From positions 248,001-312,000 of the forward strand of contig JAQFVV010006470.1 of assembly GCA_028023455.1 (NCBI GenBank): a DNA stretch of 64,000 nt, in the 5' to 3' direction. The stretch comes from Epiperipatus broadwayi (taxonomy: Eukaryota; Onychophora; Udeonychophora; Euonychophora; Peripatidae). The notes beneath the pieces were generated by a model. It made no database searches. It was not told where the DNA came from and saw nothing but the letters and a program-made list of their open reading frames with translations. The translations under genes were made by a program, and so were the position numbers. This document shows positions 1 to 11,629 of the stretch, piece after piece. Numbering within the stretch: position 1 is the first letter of the stretch; every line of letters starts with the position of its first letter.

Positions 1-3000
1 TGGATCCATGGAAACAGAAAAGTTTTATTGAATATTTAAATCAAAGTACTGAGAAGATGCATCATAAAAGTCGCGCGGGGGAAAATATTAGCAGAAAATA
101 TTAGAAGAGAATATGTAGACGTTTTCTTTACGGGATTAATTGATATCATAATTAATAATTGTATTAAATATTATAAAAAACCAAGGATTGTCATCTATGA
201 ATATTTATTAAACAGAGCAATAATTGTTTTACCTTAAAATTGAACAAGCAGGGAGGAGAACATTAAGTGACTGAAGAAGAAATAATAAACATTTTTTTTT
301 AGCTTTAGTATGAACGGTTTTCAAGGAAATTTGATGAAGAAGTACAGTAAATATAGTTTGGAATATTTTTTACTAATTTATTTTAAAATATAAAATGTTA
401 TGTGAGATTAGGGAAAACATATAAACATAAATTTAGTAATATTAAAATTTAAATATAATAACTTGATAAAATTATAGAAATAGTGTTTAAAAATAAAGTG
501 TATGGATGTGAATCTTATATCTACAAGGATCAAATGGATGGTGAAGCCTACGGAACGCGATCGAGGAGATAAAGGTCGTTTGGTAATTTTAATAGTTATT
601 TATAATGCATAATGTATTTTTTTTTAGATCATCTATTGACCTAAGAATGAAGTGTGAAAGTTTAAATTATATGTACACATTTTATACAACATTTTTAACA
701 TATAATGAGATAGGAGTAATTCGGAATATGCATGCAATAATTTATTTAAAGTATATTAATAATATAATTTAACAGAACAATTGTGTGATTCTTTTGAACT
801 TTCATGTGATAAAGTATTCAGATATTTAAATAGTTTGTATATGATTAAATATACGGAGGAAAGTAGTAAAAAAGATTTTCTTATAGAACAGTGGAATAGT
901 TTTAAAATAAATGAATTTTATTATTGTTAGTAATGCAGATATGTATTTGTCGATGTACAGTATAGAAAAAATCTTGAGAAATAAGATCGGATAGTGACTT
1001 GGAAGTACTAGTGGAGAGGAAACCAAGATGATGTTTTTTTTTAAGAAATAGGAAAAAATAAAGGATTTGGATCATATTTAGTTTTGTGTGATTTCAGTAT
1101 AGTTAACTAGGCCCTATGACTGAACACATATAGTTTGGACAGTGTTTTTGCATATCTTTAAACTTTTGATGTTAGAATAAAGCTGAAGAAATAGCTTTAG
1201 CATCGTTCCTATGATAGAGGTTGGTAGACAGGTAAAGGTCACTCCTCTATAGTGTCTTTTAATTCACTGTGCCATGATTGTCAAGGTATATGACGAGTAA
1301 TATTCTAGTTGTATTTTGATCCTATGCATCTATCTTCGCTATCCTTATTTCGTGAATCTGCATCGGTCAGAAAGATATTTTCAAAGAAATAATGAATAAA
1401 ATAGAACTGAAGATATGTTATCGTTTATGTAAGAATAGTTTATTTGCTGGAATGTATAGAATTGTGTAACTTTAAAATTGAAAGTCCAAAATATCATAAA
1501 GAGAGAAAGAATCATATAATACATTGTAAAATTAATTCAGAAATGAATATAAGATTTTGAAAAGAAATCTAAACCAAGTATTTTAAAAGTGATAATAAAA
1601 TTTGAATGAATTTTTTTTTTAAATAATATTTAGAAAATAAGTATTGCATATTTATTAAGAAAATAGTTCAATAAGGTATAATAAACATATACTTGTGCAT
1701 GGTATATTAATAGTTGTAATTATATCATCCGAAGTAAGGCTTGAATGAGAATATTAGGATTAATAAACATCGGATAATGAACAATAAAAACCTAATACCG
1801 AATGTAGAACAATGTTTTGACTTTGTAAGATTCCATACAACCAATATAAAACTAAAATTTGTTATTTTGTAGAATTTTACTACGAATGTAAATTTTGTAA
1901 AAAATATAATTTTAATAATATTAGGGATGCAAAGTGTTTGTGATAATCATATAAGAAATGCATTTTGTAATAAGCTAACCATAATAATAAATCAAGTAAT
2001 AATACTGTATTTTCTTAAGTGTTTAAAAAAAAAAAAAAGATTTAACTAGGAAAAGTAAATAATATTTTGATTTCATTTTATAAACTAATAAACTAAGTTG
2101 AGATATGAGAGTAAGGGATATCCAATGTATATAGTGTAAAAATATTGTTAATTTATTTATGTTGTTAATAAACTTTGTTTTAAATTTGTTTTAAAGTTTT
2201 GTGTCCGAGTTGTTATTTCTCCACATGGATGCATGAAATCACGATACATTTATAATTGAAACAGACATATAAATTTTGCACAAAAGGTAAACATAAAAGT
2301 GTTATAATAATTTTGAGAATTTATTGGTATGTTAAAATTAAAAGATCATAATTTTATATTATTTATTGGTCATAAGTCGGTTGCCACAATATTACATTAA
2401 ATTATATGCTAATGTTGCCACACGTATTCTGTTGTCAGATTATTAAAATACTACCACGTACGTATTTATTTATTTCATTTAGGAAGAAATAAGATTATAT
2501 TATATTATTATTGTTATTATTATTTTTTTTATTATTATTAGTTGCTGTGTAGTAGATTATGACATAAAATTCCCTTTTCATATTTTACTACCGTAATTTT
2601 AAATCAGTTAGAATACAATTTATGAACCTGAGATTTTATTTTATTTTACTTCATTTTATTTAATTGAGCTAGATTCTTGTTATAAAGAAGATTAAGATAT
2701 GATTATTATTTTAATCGTAGTGAATAGAGCTCAGAAAGTCGTAAGAATACTATGAGTTAGTTATTTGGTATAGTAAAAAGGGGGAATAGTGTTCTTATGC
2801 CATTGAGGTAGTATCGTGTGGATAATGGCTCAATGTAGTCTATCTCGTTCCCTGTATTGTCACTCCATGTCTCATGAAAATAGTAAATATTTGTTAATTC
2901 ATTTTAAAATTGAACCGTATTTGTATTTTAAAATTAGAGCTAGTAATCATTTTAATTAATGCTGAATATTTCATTTATTTATTTGTTAACTGAGCTAGAA

Positions 3001-3059
3001 CCCGTAATATTCGTAATAAACAGTATATTTTGGGGTGAGAATGCGCAGTGGGAGGTTAG
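1..3059. other. AT-rich DNA without a recognisable gene
   Basis: No reading frame of useful length with a recognisable family is present on either strand. The stretch holds homopolymer A/T runs, a short imperfect ATT-rich patch near 2500-2540, and nothing resembling a tRNA, rRNA or transposon end. A slightly GC-richer patch near 530-575 was not recognised. Confidence 0.7.
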
Positions 3060-3086
3060 AATATATATATATATATATATATATAA
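3060..3086. repeat. (TA)n microsatellite, left flank of a foldback element
   Basis: About 13 TA units. A second, longer TA tract (3643-3729) flanks the other side of the palindrome at 3117-3648, so the element is bracketed by TA repeats. Confidence 0.95.
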
Positions 3087-3116
3087 GCATCACAAGCATA
3101 AAGCTAAACTAGTCAA

Positions 3117-3640
3117 TATATAATCAAAACTACCCCAAATCCAAAATTAAACAAGACCAGCATAAAAATAATATTAAAACATACCCTAAGGTTTCACTGC
3201 TACAAGCAGACTTCTCAAGTGTAAAGATCTACTAAAACTACACAATATATATAATATTAAAAACTACCTACAAATCCATTCACTTCCCATCCACCCTTAA
3301 TATTAAAATAACTCTTAAATAAGTTAATTGCTACACTATTGATTTTGATGAAGCTAAGGTTGTCTTCTTTGAGAGAAATGAAATCAAAAGAAGAATTAAC
3401 GAGTCTTTATTATTGAAAATTTATTATTCTGAATCAATTAACTTATTTAAGAGTTCTTTTAATAATAAGGGTAGATGGGAAGTGAATGGATTTGTGGGTA
3501 GTTTTTAATATTATATATATTGTGTAGTTTTTGTAGATCTTTACACTTGAGAAGTCTGCTTGTAGCAGTGAAACCTTAGGGTGTGTTTTAATATTATTTT
3601 TATGCTGGTCTTGTTTAATTTTGGATTTGGGGTAGTTTTG

Positions 3641-3648
<8 letters not shown>
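3117..3648. repeat. Foldback element of about 0.53 kb
   Basis: Left arm 3117-3331 is matched by its reverse complement at 3436-3648 with only scattered mismatches; the loop is about 104 bp (3332-3435). Landmarks that pair are ACTCTTAAATAAGTTAATTG (3312-3331) with its mirror at 3436-3455, and the CCCCAAATCC block near 3132 with its mirror near 3625. The reading frames across it are palindrome and TA-repeat artefacts. It could be a non-autonomous foldback or MITE-like transposon inserted in a TA repeat, or a template-switch inverted duplication. No coding capacity is seen. Confidence 0.85.

Positions 3649-3729
<81 letters not shown>
3643..3729. repeat. (TA)n microsatellite
   Basis: About 43 TA units immediately outside the right arm of the 3117-3648 foldback. 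Confidence 0.97.
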
Positions 3730-3731
<2 letters not shown>

Positions 3732-4235
3732 TCACTAGATTCAGCTTACCAATAGCTCTAAACAAAGCTTTATTTTTATAAATGCCAAAAGAGAATGAAT
3801 TCAAAATCTCTATAGTTAAGTTTCTACCTCCAGACCAATTTATTTCCAGCTTATGGCTCACCTCCATAGAGGGCTGGCACTTTAGAAACTGGATCTAAAA
3901 TATCAACTTAAAAGTCAGTACTTATAAAACATGTTTCTATCAATTTGAAAGTCTGAACTTTTCAGACATGTAAATGTTTTCAAATCCAAATTTTTCAAAC
4001 CAGATAGCTATATGGTTCTGAATTCACCTCAGTTTCACCATATAGTAAATGTCTCTTCAATATAGCATCGCAAAAGTCTTCAAAGTACACTTATAACAAT
4101 TAATAAAATAAGCCATAAAGTTTGTATCTTGCTTTTAAGCTTGCATTTAAATGATAACAAGATGGAGCTTACCAATAGCTCTAAACAAGCTATATATATA
4201 TATATGTTAATTCTAATGTTTTCACGGATAAAAGA
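3730..4235. repeat. Non-coding stretch with a 23-bp direct repeat
   Basis: The sequence beginning AGCTTACCAATAGCTCTAAA occurs at 3743-3765 and again, identically for 23 bp, at 4166-4188, each time next to a TA tract. No gene is seen between them. This could be a duplicated transposon edge or a relic of an insertion between the two copies. Confidence 0.7.
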
Positions 4236-4327
4236 TGTCATATTATTATTACTATTTTATACACCACACCTCCCCGCCACTTCTTTCACTACACGGAATA
4301 TCGGGAAATAGTAATAATAATATGACA
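4236..4327. repeat. Perfect 22-bp inverted repeat hairpin (MITE-like)
   Basis: 4236-4257 is the exact reverse complement of 4306-4327, with a 48-bp GC-richer loop. TA tracts lie on both sides. It is small enough to be a MITE remnant or a cruciform-forming sequence; no family is recognised. Confidence 0.85.
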
Positions 4328-4383
4328 TATATATATATATAAACAAAAAATAAAGACTTATAAATCCAATAAATAATATAATA

Positions 4384-4411
4384 TTTCAACCAGATGACTG
4401 GTTTTCATCAG
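4384..4411 (-). ncRNA. Hammerhead ribozyme core in the PLE 3' region
   Basis: On the minus strand, downstream of the PLE stop codon, the order is CTGATGA, then a stem II (ACCAG, loop TCAT, CTGGT), then GAAA. This is the invariant hammerhead core in the right order and spacing. PLEs are known to carry hammerhead motifs in their terminal (pLTR) regions, so location and strand both fit. The weak part is stem I: the U-rich sequence before CTGATGA does not pair obviously with the sequence after GAAA, and stem III would be only about three AU pairs. It may be a decayed or context-dependent ribozyme. Confidence 0.55.
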
Positions 4412-4922
4412 AAAGAAAAAAAATACACAGTAAAATGGCGATAATCAAAAATTACAGATTTGGTAAAAGATTAAAAATTTATCAAAACCCCCCTGATTGG
4501 TCACAAAATCTAACACAGAATATCTACCCAATCAATGACAAAATTCAAACAAACAAAAAAAAAAAAACTACATTCCCTCCTAATCAAGCTTAAATTCTAT
4601 TTAAATTAAAATAAATATAAAAATAAAAATAAAAATAAAAAATCCAAAATTAAAAATTAAAATATACATATGTGCATACATAGAAAAATTAAACTATGCT
4701 CACACACAAAAAATAGCTGTGCTCACATTAATATTCATTAAAAACTAAAATACACTATACATTTTAAAAATTATAGTTAGTGCAAAGTACAATAATTTAT
4801 AACTAATTATTTATCTATAAACCAATTAAACACAGATATTAAACATCCATGTAACCAATCTTTACATAAAAAAACCTCATATAAGAAAATTTTCACATAA
4901 AAAACACACATATAGAAATCAT

Positions 4923-7039
4923 TTAGGAGACCAGGTAACCCAGAGATGTAATAGTTCCAGTGTTCAAATTCAATCCATGCGGTTCTAAGGTCTTGAATTT
5001 AAAAATAAAAAAACTCTCCTTTTGTTTCCTCTCCCTTGTAGAAGAAAAACCTTCCTGAAGAATCACTACTTTTAAATCATCAATTGAATGATTCGGTAAG
5101 TTAAAATGTTTTGAAACCGGTCTATCTTTATTCTTATGCAAAATGTCAAATCTATGATTAGTCATTCTGACATGTAAACTATTTGCTGACTCACCTATAT
5201 ACTGGTTTAAACATCTACTACACTCTATCAAATATATCAAATTAACACTTTTACATGTAACATAATTAGGAATATACCATTTGAAATTACAATTCTTAGT
5301 ACTAAAGACCACTTTTGTCACAACAATATGTTTACATGTAAAACATCTTTTATCTTTACATGGAGAACATCCTTTTTCCTGTACAGAACTACTAATAAAA
5401 TTTGTTTTGACAAGTATATCTCTAAGTGATCTATGTTTTCGATATACAGCCTTAGGTGGATCAGAAAAAATAGATTTTAAATAATCTGTGGACTGTAATA
5501 TGTTAAAATGTTTTGCTAATATCCGGTTAATATTAGGTAAATCTCTATTAAAAGTAAGAACCAATGGTGGAACATCTAATTGTTTTTTACTCTTTTCAGA
5601 TAAAAGAAGTTTTTTTCTATCAATTAAAGAAGATCTCCTTACTGCATTATCCAACAATGTCTTAGGATACCTCATATTGAGCAATCTATTATATAAAATA
5701 CTATTATTTTGTTGAAGAAATTTCTCATCATTACAAATCCTCTTCATCCTTAAAAATTGACTATAAGGAATATTAGCCTTTAAATGTTTAGGATGGTTAC
5801 TATAAAAATGTAGATAGCGGTTATTATCAGTTGGTTTCCTATATACAGTGGTAGTAAGAACTCTATTAGTGTAAATAACTTCAACATCAAGAAAATGAGC
5901 AATTGATTTTGAAAAATTCATTGTGAAATTAATATGTTTATTAAAATTATTTAAATAACTTAAAAAATTATGAAGTTCAACTTCACTATGTGGCCATATC
6001 ATGAAAATGTCATCTATATATCTAAGCCAAGTGTGAGGTTTCAGCTTAGCATTATCAAGTATAGAGGACTCCAGTTTTGACATAAAAATATTCGCATAAC
6101 TTGGTGCCATCTTTGTACCCATTGCAGTACCTTGTTTCTGTAAATAGTATCTAGAATCAAAAGTAAAAAAAATATTTCTTAAAACCAAATATATTAATTC
6201 AACCATAGTAGTAATAAAATCATGATCATACTCTCTATCTTGTAAAGCACATTTAATAGCCTCAACTCCATCATCATGAGGTATATTTGTGTATAATGAT
6301 ACAATATCCAAAGTAACCAAAAAACAATCAACTGGTAATTCAGATTTAATATTTTCTAACACGCAAAGAAAATGAGTAGTATCTTTAACATAAGAATTAA
6401 ATGATGGTGGAATAAATTTAATAATATTATCAACATATGCTGAAATATTTTCTGTAGGACTACCAATACTAGCTACAATAGGTCTGCCTGGACAACCAGG
6501 TTTATGAATCTTTGGCAAAATATAAAAACTACTAGGATGAATTTTGGTTGGTACTAAAAAGTTATATACATTATTATTTATAAGACCCCTAGCTCTCATA
6601 TCTTTTAAACTAAAAAGTATACCCTTGAATAATGAATTAATAGTGGTTAGTGAAATAGGCTCATAAAAAATTTTATCATCTAAAAGCTCCAGAGCTTTTT
6701 TAACATAATCATCTTTATTCATAATTACTATTGATCCACCTTTGTCAGCTGGTTTTATAATAATATCCTGTCTTTTCACTAAATTACGTAATGCATTCAT
6801 CTCTCTCAATGTTAAATTACTCTTATACTTACTATGTTGTCTAAGTCTAATTTCATTAATAATATCCTGATATACATTATCAATGTACGTATCTAATAAC
6901 ACATTCCTTTGATGTGGTGGTGTCCAATCAGATCGTAATTTTCCAATAGTATCACATTCTTGGTTTCCAAAAAATTCTCTTAATCTAAGTCTTCTTGAAA
7001 AATTATCTAAATCCTGATGAATTTTAAATTCATTTTTTT

Positions 7040-7073
<34 letters not shown>

Positions 7074-7166
7074 TATATATATATATATATATATATATAA
7101 TGTTTTCATGGTTATACAATGTAGATAAAAAGTTATTTTGGGTACGAACTGTATATTATTTTGCAT
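4923..7166 (-). CDS. Penelope-like reverse transcriptase with GIY-YIG endonuclease
   Basis: Open for 747 codons. Residues 1-22 come from the neighbouring hairpin and 23-42 are TA repeat read as (YI)n, so the native protein probably starts near residue 43, with its N terminus missing. Recognisable blocks: KPADKGG (138-144), YILPKIHKPG (215-224), the catalytic A motif LDIVSLYTNIP (286-296), GTAMGTKMAPSYANIF (347-361), the catalytic LRYIDDIFMIW (381-391), FLDVEV (425-430) and VYRKPT (441-446). A CxxC linker follows (600-611). The C-terminal GIY-YIG domain (about 640-735) shows LIYLIEC, QYIGES and HVRMTNHR. The enzyme would nick DNA and prime reverse transcription of its own RNA. No internal stop or frameshift is visible, so this copy is young. 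In its present form it lacks a credible promoter and start. Confidence 0.9.
7041..7099. repeat. Interrupted (TA)n microsatellite inside the PLE frame
   Basis: Two TA tracts (7041-7070 and 7075-7099) separated by CAT. They are read as alternating Tyr-Ile at residues 23-42 of the PLE frame and replace the expected N-terminal sequence. Confidence 0.95.
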
Positions 7167-7291
7167 TACAATCCGATATTACAATGGACTAGCAACCGCC
7201 ATTATCAAGGTTAACTTTTTAAAATTAACCTTGATAGTGTCGAAATATTGGATTGTAATGCAAAATATTACACGGTTCATACCCCCAAAAA
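7134..7291. repeat. 158-bp hairpin element at the PLE 5' side
   Basis: The left arm starting TTTTGGGTACGAACTG is mirrored by the right arm ending CGGTTCATACCCCCAAAA. Both contain TTTTGCATTACAATCC and an inner stem TCAAGGTTAA. The left arm has about 20 bp (around 7181-7200) without a partner. It could be a short foldback/MITE or the folded terminus of a PLE. Confidence 0.8.
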
Positions 7292-7294
7292 TAC

Positions 7295-7860
7295 TTATAT
7301 ATATATTATGGTCATAAAAATACAAGCTGATAAATCATCATTATCTTAAGAATTTTGTTTAGTATTTTGAATCCTTTTTAATAACAGGTGCTCTTTTGTT
7401 CTTTTCTCCAATGTGCATCTCACATCACCTCTATATCCACTACCACTCCTACACATTCATTTATAAATGATACAATTTTTATTTATATATAAGGTTTATC
7501 TTTACAATTATTTATTAATTTATTTAAATTAGATGGTGCATAAATGCACTGCCACATATACCTTATAAATTTTCCTAATGAAAATTGCCTGTTGATTCAA
7601 AATACATGGTAGTGATATTCAATTTTTACTATTAGAATGATTTACATCATTACTAATCTTATTTTTATTTTTTTATTTGTATTTCGAATTAACATTTTAA
7701 TAGAATAATAAATATGATCATAATTATATCCACCATTTAACAATTCATTAGAATACATTTCAGAATTTTTCCCTTTATCCGATGAATATTTACAAAGAAT
7801 ATCATTTCTAAACAAGGACTTCAAAACTACCTTTTTAGGTGATATTTCCTGTGACATTGT
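7295..7860 (-). pseudogene. PLE C-terminal fragment (GIY-YIG), left arm of palindrome
   Basis: On the minus strand this arm encodes a decayed PLE C terminus. Near its outer end the product includes Ser-Gly-Tyr followed by a degenerate YIG-like block and TLEKRTKEH, the typical GIY-YIG neighbourhood, with stops and frameshifts in between. It is the mirror image of 7862-8385; the two diverge from a centre near 7838. The residues differ from the intact PLE at 4923-7166, so it belongs to another PLE lineage. Confidence 0.65.
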
Positions 7861-7861
7861 T

Positions 7862-8500
7862 TAGAAATGATAATCTTTGTATATATTCATAGGATAAAGG
7901 CCAAAATTTTGTAATGTATTCCAATGAATTGTTAATTGTTGGATATAATTATGATCATATTTATTATATTATTAAATATCTTAATTCAAACTTTAAATAC
8001 AAAAATATAAATGAGATTAATAATGATGTTAATCTTTCTAATAATAAAATTTGGATATCAATAAAATATGTTTCGGATCAACAGCAAAGTTTCATAAAGA
8101 AAATGTATAAAGGTATATGTGACATTGCATTTTATGCACCACCTACATTAAATTAATTAATAAATATCTGTAACGATAAAACATTATTTATAAATAAAAA
8201 TTGTATCATTTATAAATGGATAAGTAGGTATGGTAGTGGATATATAGGTGAGTTGAGATGCACATTGGAGAAAAAAAAAGAAAACAGAAAAGTCTTCAAA
8301 ATACTAAATAAACTTGTAAAGATAATGACAAATTATCTGCTTTTATTTTTTATGACCATAATAAATTATGTATATATGGATTTGATTTCAATTATAATAA
8401 TGTAAAAATATTGCAAACTGAAAGAAATAATAATAAAGAAAAATTAAAGAAGCTATGTTAATATATAAATATAAGCAAGACTTAATCAATAGGTAGGACG
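7862..8500 (+). pseudogene. PLE C-terminal fragment (GIY-YIG), right arm of palindrome
   Basis: The plus-strand frame 7914-8156 and downstream frames give pieces of a PLE C terminus: YVSDQQQSFIKKMYKG, then LINICNDKTLFINKNCIIYK, then YGSGYIGELRCTLEK (YIG core and the basic TLEK block), then NVKILQTERNN and YKQDLINR, which match the usual PLE ending. Stops separate the pieces. The first 520 bp are mirrored by 7295-7815. The copy continues past the palindrome to a 3' end near 8690, whose sequence recurs at 21360-21490. Confidence 0.65.
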
Positions 8501-8539
8501 CAAACATTAAGATCATGGAATTTTGGGAAAGTTGACCTT

Positions 8540-8605
8540 TCAATTAATTAGTTGACAAAGACTACAAAAAGTAGTTGAAAGCACTCCTAAGTGACGTTTA
8601 TATAT
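8540..8605 (+). ncRNA. Degenerate hammerhead-like motif downstream of PLE C terminus
   Basis: The order is TTAG, TTGACAA (a decayed CTGATGA), a stem II of ACTAC/GTAGT with an A-rich loop, GAAA, then a short stem III region followed by CTAAG, which can pair with TTAG as stem I. Position and order fit a PLE hammerhead, but the CUGAUGA box has lost invariant bases, so it should be inactive. Confidence 0.35.
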
Positions 8606-8699
8606 ATATATTTAAAAATTAATTACTGTATTTTGTAATATTTATTTATAAGTTTACGTATATTATTTTGAACAAATACAGACATCGATTACGCTTTAA

Positions 8700-11510
8700 C
8701 TACGTACAAATTATATATTCAAAATATTTTTATATGCTTAATCAAAAAAAAAAAATTGTATGTTCGTTATCAATAAAGTGTTTGGGTTTTATATTTGTGA
8801 TTACAAATCATTTCAAACACGCCTTTGTAAGCTTTGAAATTGTCTCTAAATAATTATTAATTATCATGACAAAGACCTGGATATTAACAAACCGAAAAAA
8901 AAAAGACTATGGCTGTTTTTAAATAATCTCAGGACATGATCATTATTTCTTTATAAAACATAATGCATAGAATTAATCTAATTTTTTGCCTATAAAGATG
9001 TTATTTGATAAATGAAGTACACAATTTAGGTTCAACATAAAAATGTATTTATCATCAGTAAATTGTGGTTGAATATACCTACTGACTGCAATTAATATGT
9101 ATTTAAGACATGCATTATCTAAATATAATTATATTTACAATTTAAAGAATACAAATTATAATGTTTTGCTGACACCACAATAATTGATCTAATATGAAAT
9201 TAAATTTTCATTAACGTATAATTACTTGCACATATGTAAAGGTAAAAGATGATCATTTTATACCCACACAGGGCATATCTTAAATCAGGATTATATAATG
9301 ATGGTAGAATCACGAGGCCACATGACAAAAATATATACTAATCTTCAGTAATTGAAATTTGGACTTTTGTTATTGCTTATATATAAGTATCATCTTAAAA
9401 GCATTCATAGTAAAAAGGATATTATATATTTGTGATTTAGTGTTTCTAAAGATTGATACCAGACACTATGAAATTTTATTAATGAAGTTAAATTGAATTT
9501 AATGCTCTAACCATATAACCCATTCTGCCAAAAGCCGCAGTTGGTTATAACATTATTTCAAAATTCAGTTAAATTGATTATTTATTTATTTGTAATAAAC
9601 ATCACCAGAGAAACTTCTTTATTTTATTATAGTATTGTATATTTATATCGTTGTCCTGGCAAAAAAAGGTTTTTTAATCTACAATAGCAACGTTACTTGT
9701 CTTTCAAATCCAAATCTTTTTCATTTTTATTACATTGAAGTAATGAAGTTATAGTGAAGTATTATGTCAACTTGATAGTTTTTTCCTATTTATTTGATTT
9801 CAAATATAAAACTGTAATATATTTTGATTAATTTTAGTTCCAATTAAAAGATCTAAAAATAGTGAACAGGCACTTTTAGGAGATCAAATGCTTTGCTTTA
9901 TGAAAATACTTTTAAATTTGCATAAGCAACTTCAGTTTAAAAAAAAATAGATTTTGATAAATTAATCAACACAAATATAATGATAATTTATTTTAATACT
10001 TATTTATTTATTTTATATGCAAATTGAATTCGAATAATTGTTTCTTATTACATATATGTTATAAGCATACATCTTTTAACTGAATACATTTTTAAGGTAC
10101 TCAACTGAATTTTACTAATATAAAAAAATGAAGTGTCTAAGATACACTTACTTTTAAATAAGAAATGATCACATTACAATGCCACTTTTAATATTTCTGT
10201 TATTTTTTTATAAAAATATAAATGAAAATTTTATTTACTGAACACTGATTTTATTGTTTGAATGCATAATTTATCAAAGTATATTTTACTTTTAGAATTA
10301 TAGTGGGATTTGCTGTGATATTTTTGGAGTTGTTGTTCTTGTTAAAATGCAATGTTATTTATAGTAAAATATGAAAATAAATTCAGTTGTATAATTATTT
10401 ACTTTTATTTTCTGCTCATTTAATTTTTTTTCTAAATTGATATGTTATTTTTATAAATAATGTTAGTTTTATTATTTATTTTATTTTTAAATATAAAAAT
10501 AAATTATAAATAAAATTTTATTCTTTATAAGTGAAATGTATAAAACATTATTACTGTTTTTTTTATATTCCATACATGTTATTCATATACTTTTATTAGA
10601 TATCTTACTATTTTTTTAAATGTTTTAAAATTAAAATATTTAAATTGTATTAATTAATTTCATGTTTTAAGAGTGTTTTTTAATAAAACAATTTCAAGTT
10701 ATTGCCTACTGAATTATTTAAAATTAAACTCAAACCCAATCAAAAACTGCTTTTATATCTTACAAAGCAAATATCTTCAATTTAATAATAACAAAAAATG
10801 TTTTAGATTGGTCTATATAATTTAATTTAGATACAGATATCAGTCTGGTTATTTTTATTTTTTTAAAGTTTCTATCTTGAATTTGGGTTTAGGAGTGCCC
10901 TGTATACTCACTGTAATATCATCGAGTTAGTGGCAAAATTAAACATTTATGTTGAAGGATGATTATATTCTGAAGAAGAATGCAATTATCTTATAATTAT
11001 GCAACATTACTAAACTAGTAACAATTTATATGTATTGCAAAAAATAGCTTCTTTAATAGTTTTAAACATTTGATGTGTTTTTATGTGTATAGATTTAATA
11101 TATTCTACGAAAAACAAACTAATCAACTAAATGAATTTTAAAAAATGCATTTATTTATTCATTAAAAAAATAGAAAGTTAATCAATTAATGAACTTTTTA
11201 ATGACATTAATTAAATACCACCATAAAACAGGCAAAGTTTATTATTATTTTAATACAATGTATAAACAAAAAATTACACTAAAAATGAGCTCATATATAT
11301 ATATATATATGTGTACATTAATTTATGATGTTCATTTTCATATATTTGCATAAACAGTGTTTTGCTTTGTTATTTTCATTTTTTTTAATTATAATTATAT
11401 TATATAAGCTTTTCTCTACATGAACAGTGCTGAAAGTACAAAAACATGCATATATATATATATAATATTTTAATAATGAATAAATATAACATCATGTGAA
11501 AATTTTAGTA
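8700..11510. other. AT-rich DNA without a recognisable gene
   Basis: About 2.8 kb with only very short chance frames. It contains short TA tracts (11288-11311, 11450-11463) and many A/T homopolymers. I see no RNA gene, inverted repeat of note or transposon protein. Confidence 0.65.
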
Positions 11511-11629
11511 AATGTGATGTGATGTGATGTGATGTATTATGGCTTCTCCTTAAACGAAGTCAAGAATATCTCAGCAATTAAGCCCAGATAAACCTGTTAG
11601 CCACTTTCTTTACATTCCCCACTCTAAAT

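Larger units (their letters stand above)
4330..7166 (-). mobile_element. Penelope-like element (RT + GIY-YIG), 5'-truncated
   Basis: Minus-strand PLE consisting of a long open reading frame (4923-7166) and about 590 bp of A-rich 3' region (4330-4922) that contains a hammerhead core (4384-4411). The 5' end appears to be lost: conserved protein begins only after a TA microsatellite. An unrelated hairpin (7134-7291) lies immediately upstream on the minus strand, followed by C-terminal fragments of a different PLE lineage. Multiple elements stacked in this way are common for PLEs, which often sit in tandem or inverted arrays. Confidence 0.85.
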
